This document shows positions 35,607 through 45,403 of a stretch of DNA of 64,000 nt, piece by piece (within the stretch, counting starts at the first letter, position 1; each line of letters begins with the position of its first letter). The notes beneath the pieces are model-generated. The model did not search any database. It saw nothing but the letters and a program-made list of their open reading frames with translations, and was not told the DNA's origin. The stretch is taken from assembly GCF_004114425.1 (NCBI RefSeq), contig NZ_RDQF01000023.1, forward strand, positions 35,028-99,027, given 5' to 3'. Position numbers and translations under genes: made by a program. This DNA is from Bradyrhizobium vignae (GTDB lineage Bacteria > Pseudomonadota > Alphaproteobacteria > Rhizobiales > Xanthobacteraceae).

Positions 35607-36331
35607 GCCTCGCCACCGATGCTGCGGACCAGCCGACGCTCTACAAACGCATCCGCGCCGACATCGAGAAGCGCATCCTGACCGGCGAGTGGCCGCCCGG
35701 GCATCGCATTCCGTTCGAGCACGAACTGGTCGCGCGCTACGGCTGCTCGCGCATGACCGTGAACAAGGCGCTGTCGGAGCTCGCGCAGGCCGGCCTGATC
35801 GAACGGCGGCGGCGCGCCGGCTCGTTCGTGCGCCGGCCGCAACATCAGTCGGCGGTGCTCAAGATCGCCGACATCCGCGCCGAGATCACCGCGCTCGGCC
35901 GCACTTACGGCTATGAGCTGATCCATCGCAAGCTGCGCACTGCGACCACCGCCGACCGTGACCGTCTCGGCGTCAAGAAAGCCGGCAAGGTGGTTGCCAT
36001 CACCTGCCGGCACAGCGCCGACAACGTACCGTTCGCCGTGGAGGACAGGCTGATCGACCTGTCGTCCGTGCCGAATGCCGCCACGGCGGATTTCTCGCGC
36101 GAGCCGCCCGGCTCGTGGCTGCTTCACCATGTCCCATGGACAGAGGCCGAGCACACGATCAGCGCCATCGTTGCCGACGAGCGCACAGCGGAGACGCTCG
36201 ACATCGCCGTCGGCGCGCCCTGCCTCGTGATCGACCGCTACACCTGGCGCAGCGCAAGGACCATCACCGCCGTGCGCCTGCTTTATCCCGGTGACTCTCA
36301 CCGCCTTGTCGCCCGATTCAAAGGAGGCTGA
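35603..36331 (+). CDS. hutC: Histidine utilisation repressor (GntR family)
   Basis: 242 residues, with ATGA overlap to hutF. N-terminal winged helix (YKRIRADIEKRILTGEWPPG; RYGCSRMTVNKALSELAQAG) and a UTRA effector domain (ADIRAEITALGRTYGYELI; RYTWRSARTITAVRLLYPGD). It represses the hut genes and releases DNA when urocanate binds, in the known systems. The nearby palindrome at 34194 is its likely site. Confidence 0.95.
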   Translation: MSLATDAADQPTLYKRIRADIEKRILTGEWPPGHRIPFEHELVARYGCSRMTVNKALSELAQAGLIERRRRAGSFVRRPQHQSAVLKIADIRAEITALGRTYGYELIHRKLRTATTADRDRLGVKKAGKVVAITCRHSADNVPFAVEDRLIDLSSVPNAATADFSREPPGSWLLHHVPWTEAEHTISAIVADERTAETLDIAVGAPCLVIDRYTWRSARTITAVRLLYPGDSHRLVARFKGG

Positions 36332-36436
36332 GAGGATATGTCGGCACAAATCGTGCAACGCTTCGGGCAACGGTCCATGCGGGACCACAATGATCATCAG
36401 GACGTCAATCCATCGATCGGCAAGAGGACGACAATC

Positions 36437-37381
36437 ATGCGTAGTTCGACAATATTTGCGACAATCATTGCTCTTGCGGCCGCCACTCCGGCGCTCGCCG
36501 ACGACGTCAAGGTCGGCGTCGGCATCTCCGGATGGACCGGCTTCGCGCCGCTGACGCTGGCGAAGGAGGCGGGCATCTTCAAGAAGAACGGTCTCGACGT
36601 CACCATCAAGAAGATTCCGCAGAAGGACCGCCACCTCGCGATTGCTTCCGGCGACATCCAGTGCGCGGCGACCACGGTCGAGACCTGGATTTCCTGGAAC
36701 GCCAATGGCGTTGCCACCAAGCAGATCTTCCAGCTCGACAAGAGCTATGGCGCCGACGGCATGGCCGTGCGCAACGACGTCGCCGCGATCAAGGACCTGA
36801 AGGGCAAGACGGTCGCCGCCTCCGCGCCCGGCACCTCTCCCTATTTCGCGCTCGCCTGGATGCTGAAGAAGAACGGTCTCACCACGAAGGACGTGACCGT
36901 GGTGAACCTCGAGCCGGCTGCGGCCGCGCAGGCCTTCGTCTCCGGCCAGAACGATGCCGCCATGACTTATGAGCCGTATCTGTCGACCGTGCGCGCCGCA
37001 CCGGATAAGGGCAAGATCATCGCGACCACCCTGGACTACCCGATCGTGATGGACACATTCGGCTGCACGCCGAAATTCCTGACGGAAAATCCCAAGGCCG
37101 CCAAGGCCCTCGCCGACAGCTATTTCGAGGCGCTCGACATGATCGGCAAGGACCAGGCCAAGGCTTACGAGATCATGGGCGCCGACGTGAAGCAGACCGG
37201 GGAGCAGTTCGGCAACTCGGCAAAGTACCTGCGCTGGCAGGATAAGGCCGCCAACCAGAAATTCTTCGCCGGCGACTTCCTGACCTTCAACAAGGAGGCC
37301 GCCGAGCTCCTGCTCGAGATCGGCATCATCAAGTCCGCGCCGAAGGTCGAAGACCTCTACGACGCCAGCTTCATCAAGTAA
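36437..37381 (+). CDS. ABC transporter substrate-binding protein (NMT1/TauA type)
   Basis: 314 residues from ATG 36437 (MRSSTIFATIIALAAATPALA); the frame opens at 36338. Signal peptide, periplasmic. Family features: GVGISGWTGFAPLTLAKEAG, IASGDIQCAATTVETW and LKGKTVAASAPGTSPYFAL. Ligands of this fold include taurine, nitrate and pyrimidine-like compounds. In this hut cluster it may bind histidine, urocanate or a formylated intermediate, by inference. A GC-rich hairpin separates it from the permease gene. Confidence 0.92.
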   Translation: MRSSTIFATIIALAAATPALADDVKVGVGISGWTGFAPLTLAKEAGIFKKNGLDVTIKKIPQKDRHLAIASGDIQCAATTVETWISWNANGVATKQIFQLDKSYGADGMAVRNDVAAIKDLKGKTVAASAPGTSPYFALAWMLKKNGLTTKDVTVVNLEPAAAAQAFVSGQNDAAMTYEPYLSTVRAAPDKGKIIATTLDYPIVMDTFGCTPKFLTENPKAAKALADSYFEALDMIGKDQAKAYEIMGADVKQTGEQFGNSAKYLRWQDKAANQKFFAGDFLTFNKEAAELLLEIGIIKSAPKVEDLYDASFIK

Positions 37382-37394
37382 GATTTCCGCAAAC

Positions 37395-37424
37395 TGCCGG
37401 TTCCGCCGAGAGGCGGAGCCGGCA
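37395..37424 (+). terminator. Hairpin between binding protein and permease genes
   Basis: TGCCGGTTCCGCC pairs with GGCGGAGCCGGCA around a GAGA loop with one G-T pair. Such hairpins after binding-protein genes give partial termination or mRNA protection, so the binding protein is made in excess. Confidence 0.6.
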
Positions 37425-37444
37425 CACCATTCGGATACGGTTTG

Positions 37445-38218
37445 ATGCGTCCTCTGGATCCCGTGACATCGAGGCAGCGCGCGGCCTATGGCCTTGCGTT
37501 CTTCGTGCTGTTCGTTGCCCTCTGGTCCTGGGCGACGTTCGGCGGCCATGTGTCGAAGACCTTTCTCGCCAACCCGCTGACCATGGTGCAGGAAGGTTTT
37601 GAGCTGCTGACGAAGCAGGGCTTCGTGCTCGATATCGGCATGACGATCTGGCGCGTCGTCGGCGGCTTTGTGCTCGCGGCGATCATCGCGGTGCCACTCG
37701 GCGTGCTGATGGGCGCCTACAAGCCGGTGGAAGCATTCCTCGAGCCATTCGTCTCTTTTGCGCGCTATTTGCCCGCGTCCGCCTTCATTCCGCTCCTGAT
37801 CCTGTGGGCCGGCATCGGGGAGTTGCAAAAGCTGCTCGTCATCTTCATCGGCTCGGTATTCCAGGTCATCCTGATGGTCGCGGTGACCGTTGGTGCCACA
37901 CGACGCGATCTGGTCGAGGCCGCCTACACGCTGGGCGCCAGCGACCGCGGCATCATCCGCCGCGTGCTGCTGCCCTCCTCGGCGCCGGAGATCGCAGAGA
38001 TCCTGCGGCTGGTGCTGGGCTGGGCCTGGACCTACGTCATCGTCGCCGAACTGATCGGCTCGTCCTCGGGCATCGGTCATATGATCACCGACAGCCAGGC
38101 GTTGCTCAACACCGGCCAGATCATCTTCGGCATCATCGTGATCGGATTGATCGGACTGATCTCGGATTTCCTGTTCAAGGCGTTCAACGCCTGGCTGTTT
38201 CCGTGGAAGCTCGCATGA
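37445..38218 (+). CDS. ABC transporter permease
   Basis: 257 residues from ATG 37445 (TTG 37442 possible). Inner-membrane protein of the SsuC/TauC type with about six helices (GLAFFVLFVALWSWATF; VGGFVLAAIIAVPLGVLMGA; PLLILWAGIGE; LLVIFIGSVFQVILMVAVTV). The EAA loop is visible at EAAYTLGASDRGIIRRVLLP. It overlaps the ATPase start by 4 bp (ATGA). Confidence 0.94.
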   Translation: MRPLDPVTSRQRAAYGLAFFVLFVALWSWATFGGHVSKTFLANPLTMVQEGFELLTKQGFVLDIGMTIWRVVGGFVLAAIIAVPLGVLMGAYKPVEAFLEPFVSFARYLPASAFIPLLILWAGIGELQKLLVIFIGSVFQVILMVAVTVGATRRDLVEAAYTLGASDRGIIRRVLLPSSAPEIAEILRLVLGWAWTYVIVAELIGSSSGIGHMITDSQALLNTGQIIFGIIVIGLIGLISDFLFKAFNAWLFPWKLA

Positions 38219-39000
38219 CGACGCTCAGGATCGAACAGGTTTCGCGCACATTCCCCGCGCGCCACGGCAACGCGCCGACCAGGGCGCTGGAGCCGACCGA
38301 CCTCACCATCGGCAACAACGACTTCGTCACCATCCTCGGTCCCTCCGGCTGCGGCAAGTCCACGCTGCTGCGCATCGTTGCGGGCCTCGATCGCCCGACC
38401 AGCGGCCGCGTCACGCTCGACGGGCGCGAGGTGACCGGGCCCGGCGCCGATCGCGGCATGGTGTTCCAATCCTACACGCTGTTCCCCTGGTTGACGGTGC
38501 GCGAGAACATCGCCTTTGGCCTGCGCGAGCGCGGCGTGGCCGAGGCGGCGCGAAACAAGATCGCCGATGCCTTCATCCGCCAGGTCGGATTGTCGGGCTT
38601 CGAGAACCACTGGCCGAAGCAGCTCTCCGGCGGCATGCAGCAGCGCACGGCGATTGCGCGTGCGCTCGCCAATGATCCGAAGATCCTGCTGCTGGACGAG
38701 CCGTTCGGCGCGCTCGACAACCAGACCCGCGCCTTGATGCAGGAAATGCTGCTCGGCATTTGGGAGCGCGACCAGAAGACCGTGCTGTTCGTGACCCACG
38801 ATATCGAGGAAGCCATCTTCCTCGGCAGCCGCGTCATCGTCATGAGCGCACGCCCTGGCCGCATCAAAGCCGAAATCAATGTGGACCTGCCGCATCCGCG
38901 CTCCTACAAGATCAAGACCACGCCGGAATTCGTCCAGCTGAAGGAACGGCTGGTCGAGGAGATCCGCACCGAGGCGCTGAAGGTTGCCGAACATGCCTGA
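38215..39000 (+). CDS. ABC transporter ATP-binding protein
   Basis: 261 residues from ATG 38215 in a 4-bp overlap. Nucleotide-binding subunit with Walker A GPSGCGKST, Q-loop FQSYTLFPWL, signature LSGGMQQR, Walker B ILLLDEPFGALD and the switch His in FVTHDIEEA. It is closest to SsuB/TauB. It powers import of the ligand carried by the 36437 protein. The downstream hydrolase start lies 8 bp inside its 3' end. Confidence 0.96.
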   Translation: MTTLRIEQVSRTFPARHGNAPTRALEPTDLTIGNNDFVTILGPSGCGKSTLLRIVAGLDRPTSGRVTLDGREVTGPGADRGMVFQSYTLFPWLTVRENIAFGLRERGVAEAARNKIADAFIRQVGLSGFENHWPKQLSGGMQQRTAIARALANDPKILLLDEPFGALDNQTRALMQEMLLGIWERDQKTVLFVTHDIEEAIFLGSRVIVMSARPGRIKAEINVDLPHPRSYKIKTTPEFVQLKERLVEEIRTEALKVAEHA

Positions 39001-40225
39001 CACTCAGCTCCGCGCCGACGGCAATCGCGTCCTTGCCGATCTCAATGCGCTGCGCGCCATCGGCGCCCATAAGACCGGCGTGCACAAGCCGACCTTCTCC
39101 GAGCCGCACAAACAGTCGCTCGACTGGCTGATGCGCAAGCTGCCCGAGGCGGGTCTCTCCGCCACAATCGATGGCATCGGCAACGTGTTCGGCACCAGCG
39201 CGAAGCCCGGGCCGAAGCTGCTGGCGGGATCGCATCTGGAAAGCCAGAACTACGCTGGCTGGCTCGATGGCCCGCTCGGCGTCGTCTACGCGCTCGAAGC
39301 CGCGCGGGTTCTCAATGCCGATCCTTCCGTGAAAGGCGCGGTCGAAGTCGCGGCCTGGTGCGACGAGGAGGGACATTTCGGTCATTTCCTTGGCTCGCGC
39401 TCCTATGTCGGGCAGGTGACCGAGGCCGACATCGATGCCGCACGCGACCGCACCAGCGGCCGCACCATGCGCGATGCACTCGCCGAAATGGGCCTCGCCG
39501 GGCGCCCGCGCCTCACCGCCGAGCCGGGGCGCCACGTCGGATATCTGGAAGCGCATATCGAGCAGGGCGACACGCTCGAAAGCAGCCGCCTCGCGATCGG
39601 CGTCGTGACCTCCATCGTCGGCATCTGGCAGTACCAGATCAATTTTACCGGCGAGCAGAACCACGCCGGCACCACGCGCATGGCGGTACGGAAGGATGCC
39701 GGCCTTGCGCTGGCGAAGTTCTGCGTCGCCATCGACGAGCGCTTTCCGGCTGCCTGCGGCCCGCGCACGGTCTGGACCACCGGGCGCATCACACTCGATC
39801 CGGGCGCGCCGAGCATCATCCCCGGTGGCGCAGAGATGCTGTTCCAGATCCGCGACGACGATCCGGCCGTGATCGCGCGGCTGGAGCAATTGTTGCGGGC
39901 CATGGCGGAGGAGGTCAGCGCCAAAGGCCCCTGCACCGTCACCGTCACGAAGCTGCGCACCGGCGCACCCGCGAGGATGAGCGCGGGCTTTCAGGATGCG
40001 ATCGAAGCCGCGAGCAAAGCCTTCGCCGGCGGCCGCTCGATCCGCATGCCCAGCGGCGCCGGGCACGATGCGCAGATGCTGGCGACCGTCATGCCCGCAG
40101 GCATGCTGTTCGTGCCCTCGATCGGCGGCATCAGCCATCACTGGACCGAGAACACGGCGGATGCCGATATCGTCACCGGCGCAGAGGTGTTCGTCGACGC
40201 TTGCCTCCGCATCCTCGGCAGCTAG
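38993..40225 (+). CDS. M20-family N-carbamoyl/amidase hydrolase (HyuC/AllC type)
   Basis: 410 residues from ATG 38993, overlapping the ATPase gene by 8 bp. It is a two-metal hydrolase for N-carbamoyl or related amide bonds. Ligand regions seen: GSHLES, WLDGPLGVVYALEA, AWCDEEGHFG, YLEAHIEQGDTLE and SGAGHDAQM with a late His (GGISHHWTEN). Proteins of this family act on N-carbamoyl amino acids, allantoate or ureidoglycolate. At the end of the hut arm, without hutG, it could take N-formylglutamate, which is a guess. Confidence 0.93.
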   Translation: MPDTQLRADGNRVLADLNALRAIGAHKTGVHKPTFSEPHKQSLDWLMRKLPEAGLSATIDGIGNVFGTSAKPGPKLLAGSHLESQNYAGWLDGPLGVVYALEAARVLNADPSVKGAVEVAAWCDEEGHFGHFLGSRSYVGQVTEADIDAARDRTSGRTMRDALAEMGLAGRPRLTAEPGRHVGYLEAHIEQGDTLESSRLAIGVVTSIVGIWQYQINFTGEQNHAGTTRMAVRKDAGLALAKFCVAIDERFPAACGPRTVWTTGRITLDPGAPSIIPGGAEMLFQIRDDDPAVIARLEQLLRAMAEEVSAKGPCTVTVTKLRTGAPARMSAGFQDAIEAASKAFAGGRSIRMPSGAGHDAQMLATVMPAGMLFVPSIGGISHHWTENTADADIVTGAEVFVDACLRILGS

Positions 40226-40974
40226 CGCTGGATGCGGCTGCCGACCCGTGGCGGTCGATCGCACGCGGCACAAGCGCATCCGTGTCCCGGACAGGCTGCA
40301 ACGCGCGAAGTGTTGCGGCGCAGAGCCGGGACCCAGGGCGGCACGGCGCGACGATATGGGCCCCGGCTTGATCGTAGCAACGACGGCCAGGACCACACGG
40401 TTTTGCTGTACGCGCGGTTCGCTTGTTCGCCACAGGGTCCGATGGCGTTGTGCACGTTGCCATCGAAATGACGAGACGAACCTGACAGCGCCGTTCGTCC
40501 GCACGATGCCTTAGGGCTCACGGAGAGCAATCCGCCCTGCCCCTGGCTGTTCGCGCCCGACGCTGCTGCGTCCACCGCAAGCCCGGCTCGCGACAATGAC
40601 GACCTCATGATCGCCCCTCGAGAATGAGCCGGGATGCGCGATACATACGACAAATCCGAATTTCGGTAATGTGGAATTATTTTCGCGCCGGTGGGTTGAC
40701 AGCCGGGCGACACACCCCGGTCCCGTAGCGCGGGTCAGCGACTTGACCGCCGTAGCTCGAAGAGCGAGAGGCGGAAGCAACATCCGGGATCTTTGCTGGT
40801 GCCGTCCCGGGTCGCGCTACGCTCACCCGCGCTACGGGAGCTTGCTGCAATCGCGACGAGCTGCCCGCGCCTGAGGCGATCTGCGACAATATGAGCGCGC
40901 TGCCGACATAAAGTCGCGGCAATCCGAGGGTTCATCGGCCGCACCCGCCCCTCCCCTGCTTCCCCGGAGTACTC
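40226..40974. other. Intergenic region with dispersed inverted-repeat pieces
   Basis: 749 bp with no supported gene. GTCCCGTAGCGCGGGTCAG at about 40722 and CCCGCGCTACGGGAG at about 40828 are inverted copies of one GC-rich motif, typical of dispersed intergenic repeats. Several short frames overlap but none has a start site and composition that persuades. Confidence 0.5.
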
Positions 40975-42135
40975 ATGTCTTCTGCCGACCGGCCGGCGAC
41001 CCGCCTTGCGACCCGGCTTGCCTTCCTCGTTGCGGGCTTCGGCATCGCGTGCTGGGCGCCGCTGGTGCCGTTCGCGAAAGCGCGGCTCGCCGTCGACGAC
41101 GGAGTCCTCGGGCTGCTCCTGCTCAGCCTCGGGATCGGCTCGGTCGTCGCGATGCTGCTGACCGGCGTTCTCAGCGCGCGCTATGGCAGCAGGCCGATCA
41201 TCATCGCAGGCGGGCTCGGTCTCACGCTGGTCCTGCCGCTGCTCGCGATCGCAAGCTCGCCCCTATCGCTGGCGCTGGCGCTCCTTGCGTTCGGCGCCGC
41301 GCTCGGCTCGATCGACGTCGCCATGAACATTCACGCCGTGGAAGTGGAGCGCGCCGCGGCACGCCCGCTGATGTCCGGCTTCCACGCCCTGTTCAGCATC
41401 GGCGGCTTCGCCGGATCCGCGCTGATGACGGCGCTGCTCTCGTTGCAGCTCGGTGCCCTCGCCTGCACGCTGATTTGCTCCATGCTGATGCTGATCGCGA
41501 TGCTCGTGACCTGGCCGCGCCTGCTTCGCTCGGTGCAGGTGCAGGAGGGTCCACTGTTCGTGCTACCGCACGGATCGGTGCTGCTGCTTGCACTGCTCGG
41601 CGCCATCACCTTCCTGGTCGAAGGCGCAATGCTCGATTGGGGCGCGCTGCTCATGATCGGCGCCGGTCTCGTCACCGAGGCGCAAGGCGGAGCCGGCTAC
41701 ATCGTATTCTCGATCGCGATGACGATAGGCCGGCTCGGCGGCGACGCGATCGTTGCGCGTATCGGGGATCGCGCGACATTGCTCTGGGGCAGCCTGATAG
41801 CGATCGCGGGTTTCGTGGTCCTGCTCACAGCGCCCATTGCAGCGATCGCCATCGGCGGATTCCTGCTGATCGGGCTCGGCGCGTCAAATCTCGTGCCGGT
41901 GCTGTTTCGGCGGGCGGCACGGCAAACGGTGATGCCCACCGGGCTTGCGGTCGCGGCGATCACGACCGCGGGCTACGCAGGGGTCCTGATCGGCCCTGCC
42001 GGCGTAGGCTTCGTCGCACATCTTGGCGGATTGCCGATGGCGTTTTGGCTGCTGGCCGCATTGATGGGTCTCGTCACACTGTCGGCGTGGATCGTCACAG
42101 CGAAGCAGCGCCAGATATCGCACGTCGATGCGTGA
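40975..42135 (+). CDS. MFS transporter (YbjJ-like)
   Basis: 386 residues with GGAG before ATG 40975. Twelve hydrophobic helices are apparent (for example FLVAGFGIACWAPLVPFAKA; ALSLQLGALACTLICSML; AGYAGVLIGPAGVGFVAHL). The A-motif-like loop LSARYGSRPIIIAGG lies after helix 2. Related proteins are putative exporters of sugars or drugs. The substrate cannot be deduced. It is alone between repeat-rich DNA and the first winged-helix regulator. Confidence 0.93.
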   Translation: MSSADRPATRLATRLAFLVAGFGIACWAPLVPFAKARLAVDDGVLGLLLLSLGIGSVVAMLLTGVLSARYGSRPIIIAGGLGLTLVLPLLAIASSPLSLALALLAFGAALGSIDVAMNIHAVEVERAAARPLMSGFHALFSIGGFAGSALMTALLSLQLGALACTLICSMLMLIAMLVTWPRLLRSVQVQEGPLFVLPHGSVLLLALLGAITFLVEGAMLDWGALLMIGAGLVTEAQGGAGYIVFSIAMTIGRLGGDAIVARIGDRATLLWGSLIAIAGFVVLLTAPIAAIAIGGFLLIGLGASNLVPVLFRRAARQTVMPTGLAVAAITTAGYAGVLIGPAGVGFVAHLGGLPMAFWLLAALMGLVTLSAWIVTAKQRQISHVDA

Positions 42136-42315
42136 GCAGCCTTGCGGCGAATTTACGGACGGAAGGGCGAGGAGCCGCAATGGTCCCATGCGGGCGCGCG
42201 AGTGGAGGCCACCGTCCTGGCATGCCGACCCAAACCCTTCTTTCACAGGCACTATTTTGGCAGGCCGAAGCAAGCCCAATCCATCTGCGCCGGTCTGTCT
42301 GCCATGCGGCTTTCT

Positions 42316-42359
42316 GCCAGTTTACTGGACGCGTCGTTCTGCTAGACCACAACGACATA
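42316..42359 (+). promoter_or_regulatory. Conserved upstream element of winged-helix regulator 1
   Basis: GCCAGTTTACTG followed after 11 bases by CTGCTAGACCACAAC. The same two blocks at the same spacing precede the paralogue at 48331 (48258-48300). The distance to the start is 76 bp here and 73 bp there. It is probably a promoter or operator copied with the gene. Confidence 0.65.
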
Positions 42360-42391
42360 TCTTTTGACTCCCGTCGAGGGGGCAATGGCAC

Positions 42392-45235
42392 GTGCCAGCT
42401 CAAAGTAATCACGACTCGCAGATTTCATTCGGGCCATTTCGGCTGTTTCCAAAGTCCCGGCTCCTGGAGAAGGAGGGGGCGCCGCTTCATATCGGCGGCC
42501 GCGCGCTCGATATTCTTATCTTGCTTGCCGAGCGCCCCGGTGAGGTCATCGACAAGAGGGAGCTGGTCAAGCGTATCTGGGCCGACGTGAATGTCGACGA
42601 GGGCAGTCTACGCTTCCACGTCGCAGCGCTGCGCAAGGCGCTCGGCGATACCGGCAAATCGGCTCGTTACGTCCTCAATGTGCCCGGCCGCGGCTATTGC
42701 TTTGTCGCGCCGTTCGCTCAAGCGGCTCCGCCGGTCCCCTCAACCTCAGTCGAAATCGTCACGCCTCGCTCCCTGCCTGCTCAGCTCGCAAAGATGATCG
42801 GACGAGAGGAGGTCATCGAGAAGATTTCGACCGGATTGACGCTGCATCGCTTCATGACGGTGGTCGGCCCGGGCGGCATCGGCAAGACGGCCGTCGCCGT
42901 CACGGTCGGGCATCGCCGCTCCGCGGATTTCGGCGGGCGCGTCTTCTTCGTCGACTTCGGTCCGCTGCGGGATGCCGGTCACGTCACGACCACCATCGCC
43001 TCGGTCCTCGGACTGACCGTCAGCGCGGAGGATCCGACGCCGGCCATTCTGACATTTCTGAGGAGCGGACCGGCCCTGCTGATCTTCGACAGCTGCGAGC
43101 ATGTGCTGGACGCGCTGGCTCCGCTCGTCGAGCGCATCGTTCGCGAAGCGCCGCAGCTTCGCGTTCTCGCGACCAGCCGCGAGTCGTTCCGCAGCGAGGG
43201 CGAGCGGATCTTGCGGCTGTTTCCGCTGGATTGTCCGCCGGAGCGCGAGGGCCTCGATGTCGCCGAGGTCCTCGCCTACCCCGCAGCTCAGCTGTTCGTC
43301 GAGCGCATCGCGCAGAGCTCGGGTCCGTTCCAGCTCAGCGCTGAAGAAGCGCCGCTGGTCGCGAGCATCTGCCGGCGCCTCGACGGCATTGCGCTGGCGA
43401 TCGAGCTCGCGGCGGGCCGTGTCAATGCATACGGCATCGCCGGCACGGCCTCCCTGCTCGACAGCCGCTTTTCGTTGCAATGGCGGGGACGGCGCACGGC
43501 CGTGCCGCGGCACCAGACGCTCGCCGCGGCTCTGGACTGGAGCTACGATCTCCTGCCTCCTGCGGAAAGCGCCACCTTGCGGCGACTGTCGGTGTTCGCA
43601 GGTCCATTCGCGCCGGAGGCGGCCGCCGCTGTGGCATCCGGCGAGGGTCTCAGCACCTCGGAGACGTTGGAGGCGATCGACAGCCTGGTCAGCAAATCGC
43701 TGATCTCGCCATCCGGTTCGCGGACGCTGCGCTATCGCCTGCTCGACACCACGCGCACCTACGCGCTCGGGAAGCTGAACGAGCTCGGTGAACTCAGGCA
43801 GTTCGCGCGGCGCCATGCCGAGCATTTTCGAGATTTTTTCGAGCAGGCGGAGGCCGATACATCGACACCGCTGCCCGAATGGCTGAGCATCTATGCGGGC
43901 GAGCTGGATAATGTGCGCGCGGCGCTGGATTGGGCCTTCGCACCCGACGGCGATACAAGGCTCGGCATCGCGCTCACGGCGGCCGCGGTCACGCTGTGGG
44001 TGCGCCTCTCGTTGTTCGCCGAATGCCGCGAACGCACCAGAACGGCGCTTGCAGCGCTCGGAGACACCGAAGGCGACGATCGCATCCGCATGCAGCTGCT
44101 GTCGGCGCTCGGCTGGTCACTGATGTATGGCGAGGGCCGCGCGCGCGAGGCGCGCCCGATCCTGGAGACGACGCTCGAGCTTGCCGACAGGCTCGACGAC
44201 AAGGATTTCCGGCTGCGCGCGCTGTGGGGCCTGTGCATCGACCAGTTCAACAACGGGCAATTCGGCAAGGCCCGCGCATTCGCCGATCGTTTTGCGAGCG
44301 CGGCGGCGAACTCCCCTGATAAGACCGACCTCATGCTGGGCGACCGGCTGATGGCCGTCGCGCTGCACTATCTCGGCAACCAGAACGACGCCCGGCGGCG
44401 CATCGACCGGGTCAACGCATCGCTGCACGTGCTGGTGGGGAGGCCGAAGATCTTCCCGCTCGATCTCAGGATCTCCACGCAATATTTCCGCGCGCGCATC
44501 CTGTGGCTGCAGGGTCTCGCCGACCAGGCCCAGGCGCTGGCGGCAAGAAACATCGAGGAGGGCCGGGCCAACGGCCACGCCCTGACCTTCTGCAGCGTGC
44601 TGGGGCAGGCTGCCTGCCCGATCGCCTTCTGGGCCGGCGATCTCGACACCGCGGAACGCCACGGCAGCGAGCTGCTCGAGCACACCGAGCGGCACGCGAT
44701 CCGACTGTGGGGACTGTGGGCACGCGCCTTCAATGCGGCGGTCATCGCCAGGCGCGGCGACGTCGCGACCGGCCTGCCGCTGCTGCGCGAAGAACTCAAT
44801 CGTGCCGGCGATGCGCGCTACCTGCCGCGCTTTCTTCCGCTCCTCGGCGAGCTTGCGGCCTGCTTTGGCGAGGCCGACCAGGTCGACCGCGGCCTCGACG
44901 TGATCGAGGACGTCCTGACCCGCTGCCACGATCGCCAGGAGCTCTGGTATCTGCCGGAGCTGACCCGCATCAAGGGAGAGTTGATGCTCAGGAGCGCGCG
45001 GCATTGCGAGGACGCCGAGGCACGCTTTCGCGAGGCCATGGAGATTGCCGGCCAGCAGGGCGCGCGCTTCTGGGAGTTGCGCTGCGCGATCAGCCTCGCG
45101 CGGCTCAAGATGGGGGCCGGCCAGAACACGGACGCTCTGACCGTTCTGGAGAATGTCTCGGGGTCGTTCAGGGAGGGCGCAGAGATCGCGGATATGCGCA
45201 CTGCACACGAACTGATGGCGCAACTGCGCACCTGA
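42392..45235 (+). CDS. Winged-helix/STAND-type regulator with TPR-like C-terminus (paralogue 1)
   Basis: 947 residues from GTG 42392; ATG 42384 is in another frame and stops early. OmpR-type winged helix at about 10-108 (ISFGPFRLFPKSRLLEK; VNVDEGSLRFHVAALRKALG), then a P-loop NTPase with GPGGIGKT at 159-166 and Walker B-like ALLIFDSCEHVLD, AAGRVNAYGIAGTASLLDSR in the winged part, and a long helical TPR-like C-terminus. This is the large predicted ATPase/transcription-factor architecture (AfsR/MalT-like logic). The ligand is unknown. It shares long identical blocks and the same length with the gene at 48331, so they are a duplication. Confidence 0.9.
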   Translation: MPAQSNHDSQISFGPFRLFPKSRLLEKEGAPLHIGGRALDILILLAERPGEVIDKRELVKRIWADVNVDEGSLRFHVAALRKALGDTGKSARYVLNVPGRGYCFVAPFAQAAPPVPSTSVEIVTPRSLPAQLAKMIGREEVIEKISTGLTLHRFMTVVGPGGIGKTAVAVTVGHRRSADFGGRVFFVDFGPLRDAGHVTTTIASVLGLTVSAEDPTPAILTFLRSGPALLIFDSCEHVLDALAPLVERIVREAPQLRVLATSRESFRSEGERILRLFPLDCPPEREGLDVAEVLAYPAAQLFVERIAQSSGPFQLSAEEAPLVASICRRLDGIALAIELAAGRVNAYGIAGTASLLDSRFSLQWRGRRTAVPRHQTLAAALDWSYDLLPPAESATLRRLSVFAGPFAPEAAAAVASGEGLSTSETLEAIDSLVSKSLISPSGSRTLRYRLLDTTRTYALGKLNELGELRQFARRHAEHFRDFFEQAEADTSTPLPEWLSIYAGELDNVRAALDWAFAPDGDTRLGIALTAAAVTLWVRLSLFAECRERTRTALAALGDTEGDDRIRMQLLSALGWSLMYGEGRAREARPILETTLELADRLDDKDFRLRALWGLCIDQFNNGQFGKARAFADRFASAAANSPDKTDLMLGDRLMAVALHYLGNQNDARRRIDRVNASLHVLVGRPKIFPLDLRISTQYFRARILWLQGLADQAQALAARNIEEGRANGHALTFCSVLGQAACPIAFWAGDLDTAERHGSELLEHTERHAIRLWGLWARAFNAAVIARRGDVATGLPLLREELNRAGDARYLPRFLPLLGELAACFGEADQVDRGLDVIEDVLTRCHDRQELWYLPELTRIKGELMLRSARHCEDAEARFREAMEIAGQQGARFWELRCAISLARLKMGAGQNTDALTVLENVSGSFREGAEIADMRTAHELMAQLRT

Positions 45236-45403
45236 CGCCGCGCGCAGACCGCGCGATCTGGAGCGGGATGAGTTTGGTTGAATGAGTGCGCGCTCGGGGC
45301 TCGGTTCACCTCTCCCATGGGGAGAGGTCTGAGCGCGTCGAAGACGCGATCCGGGTGAGCCCCTCGGGGAGTGAGCCACGCACAGACCGGCGAATCAATT
45401 TCA
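45236..45403. repeat. Intergenic repeat fragment
   Basis: CACCTCTCCCATGGGGAGAGG at about 45308 is a short dyad of the same family as the block at 17184, followed by GGGTGAGCCCCTCGGGGAG. It lies between convergent genes and may end both transcripts. Confidence 0.6.

Noticed and set aside
35048..38080. Minus-strand frame of over 1,000 codons opposite hutF, hutC and the ABC genes
   Set aside because: It crosses several well-supported genes and has no recognisable protein motif; it is a codon-bias shadow.
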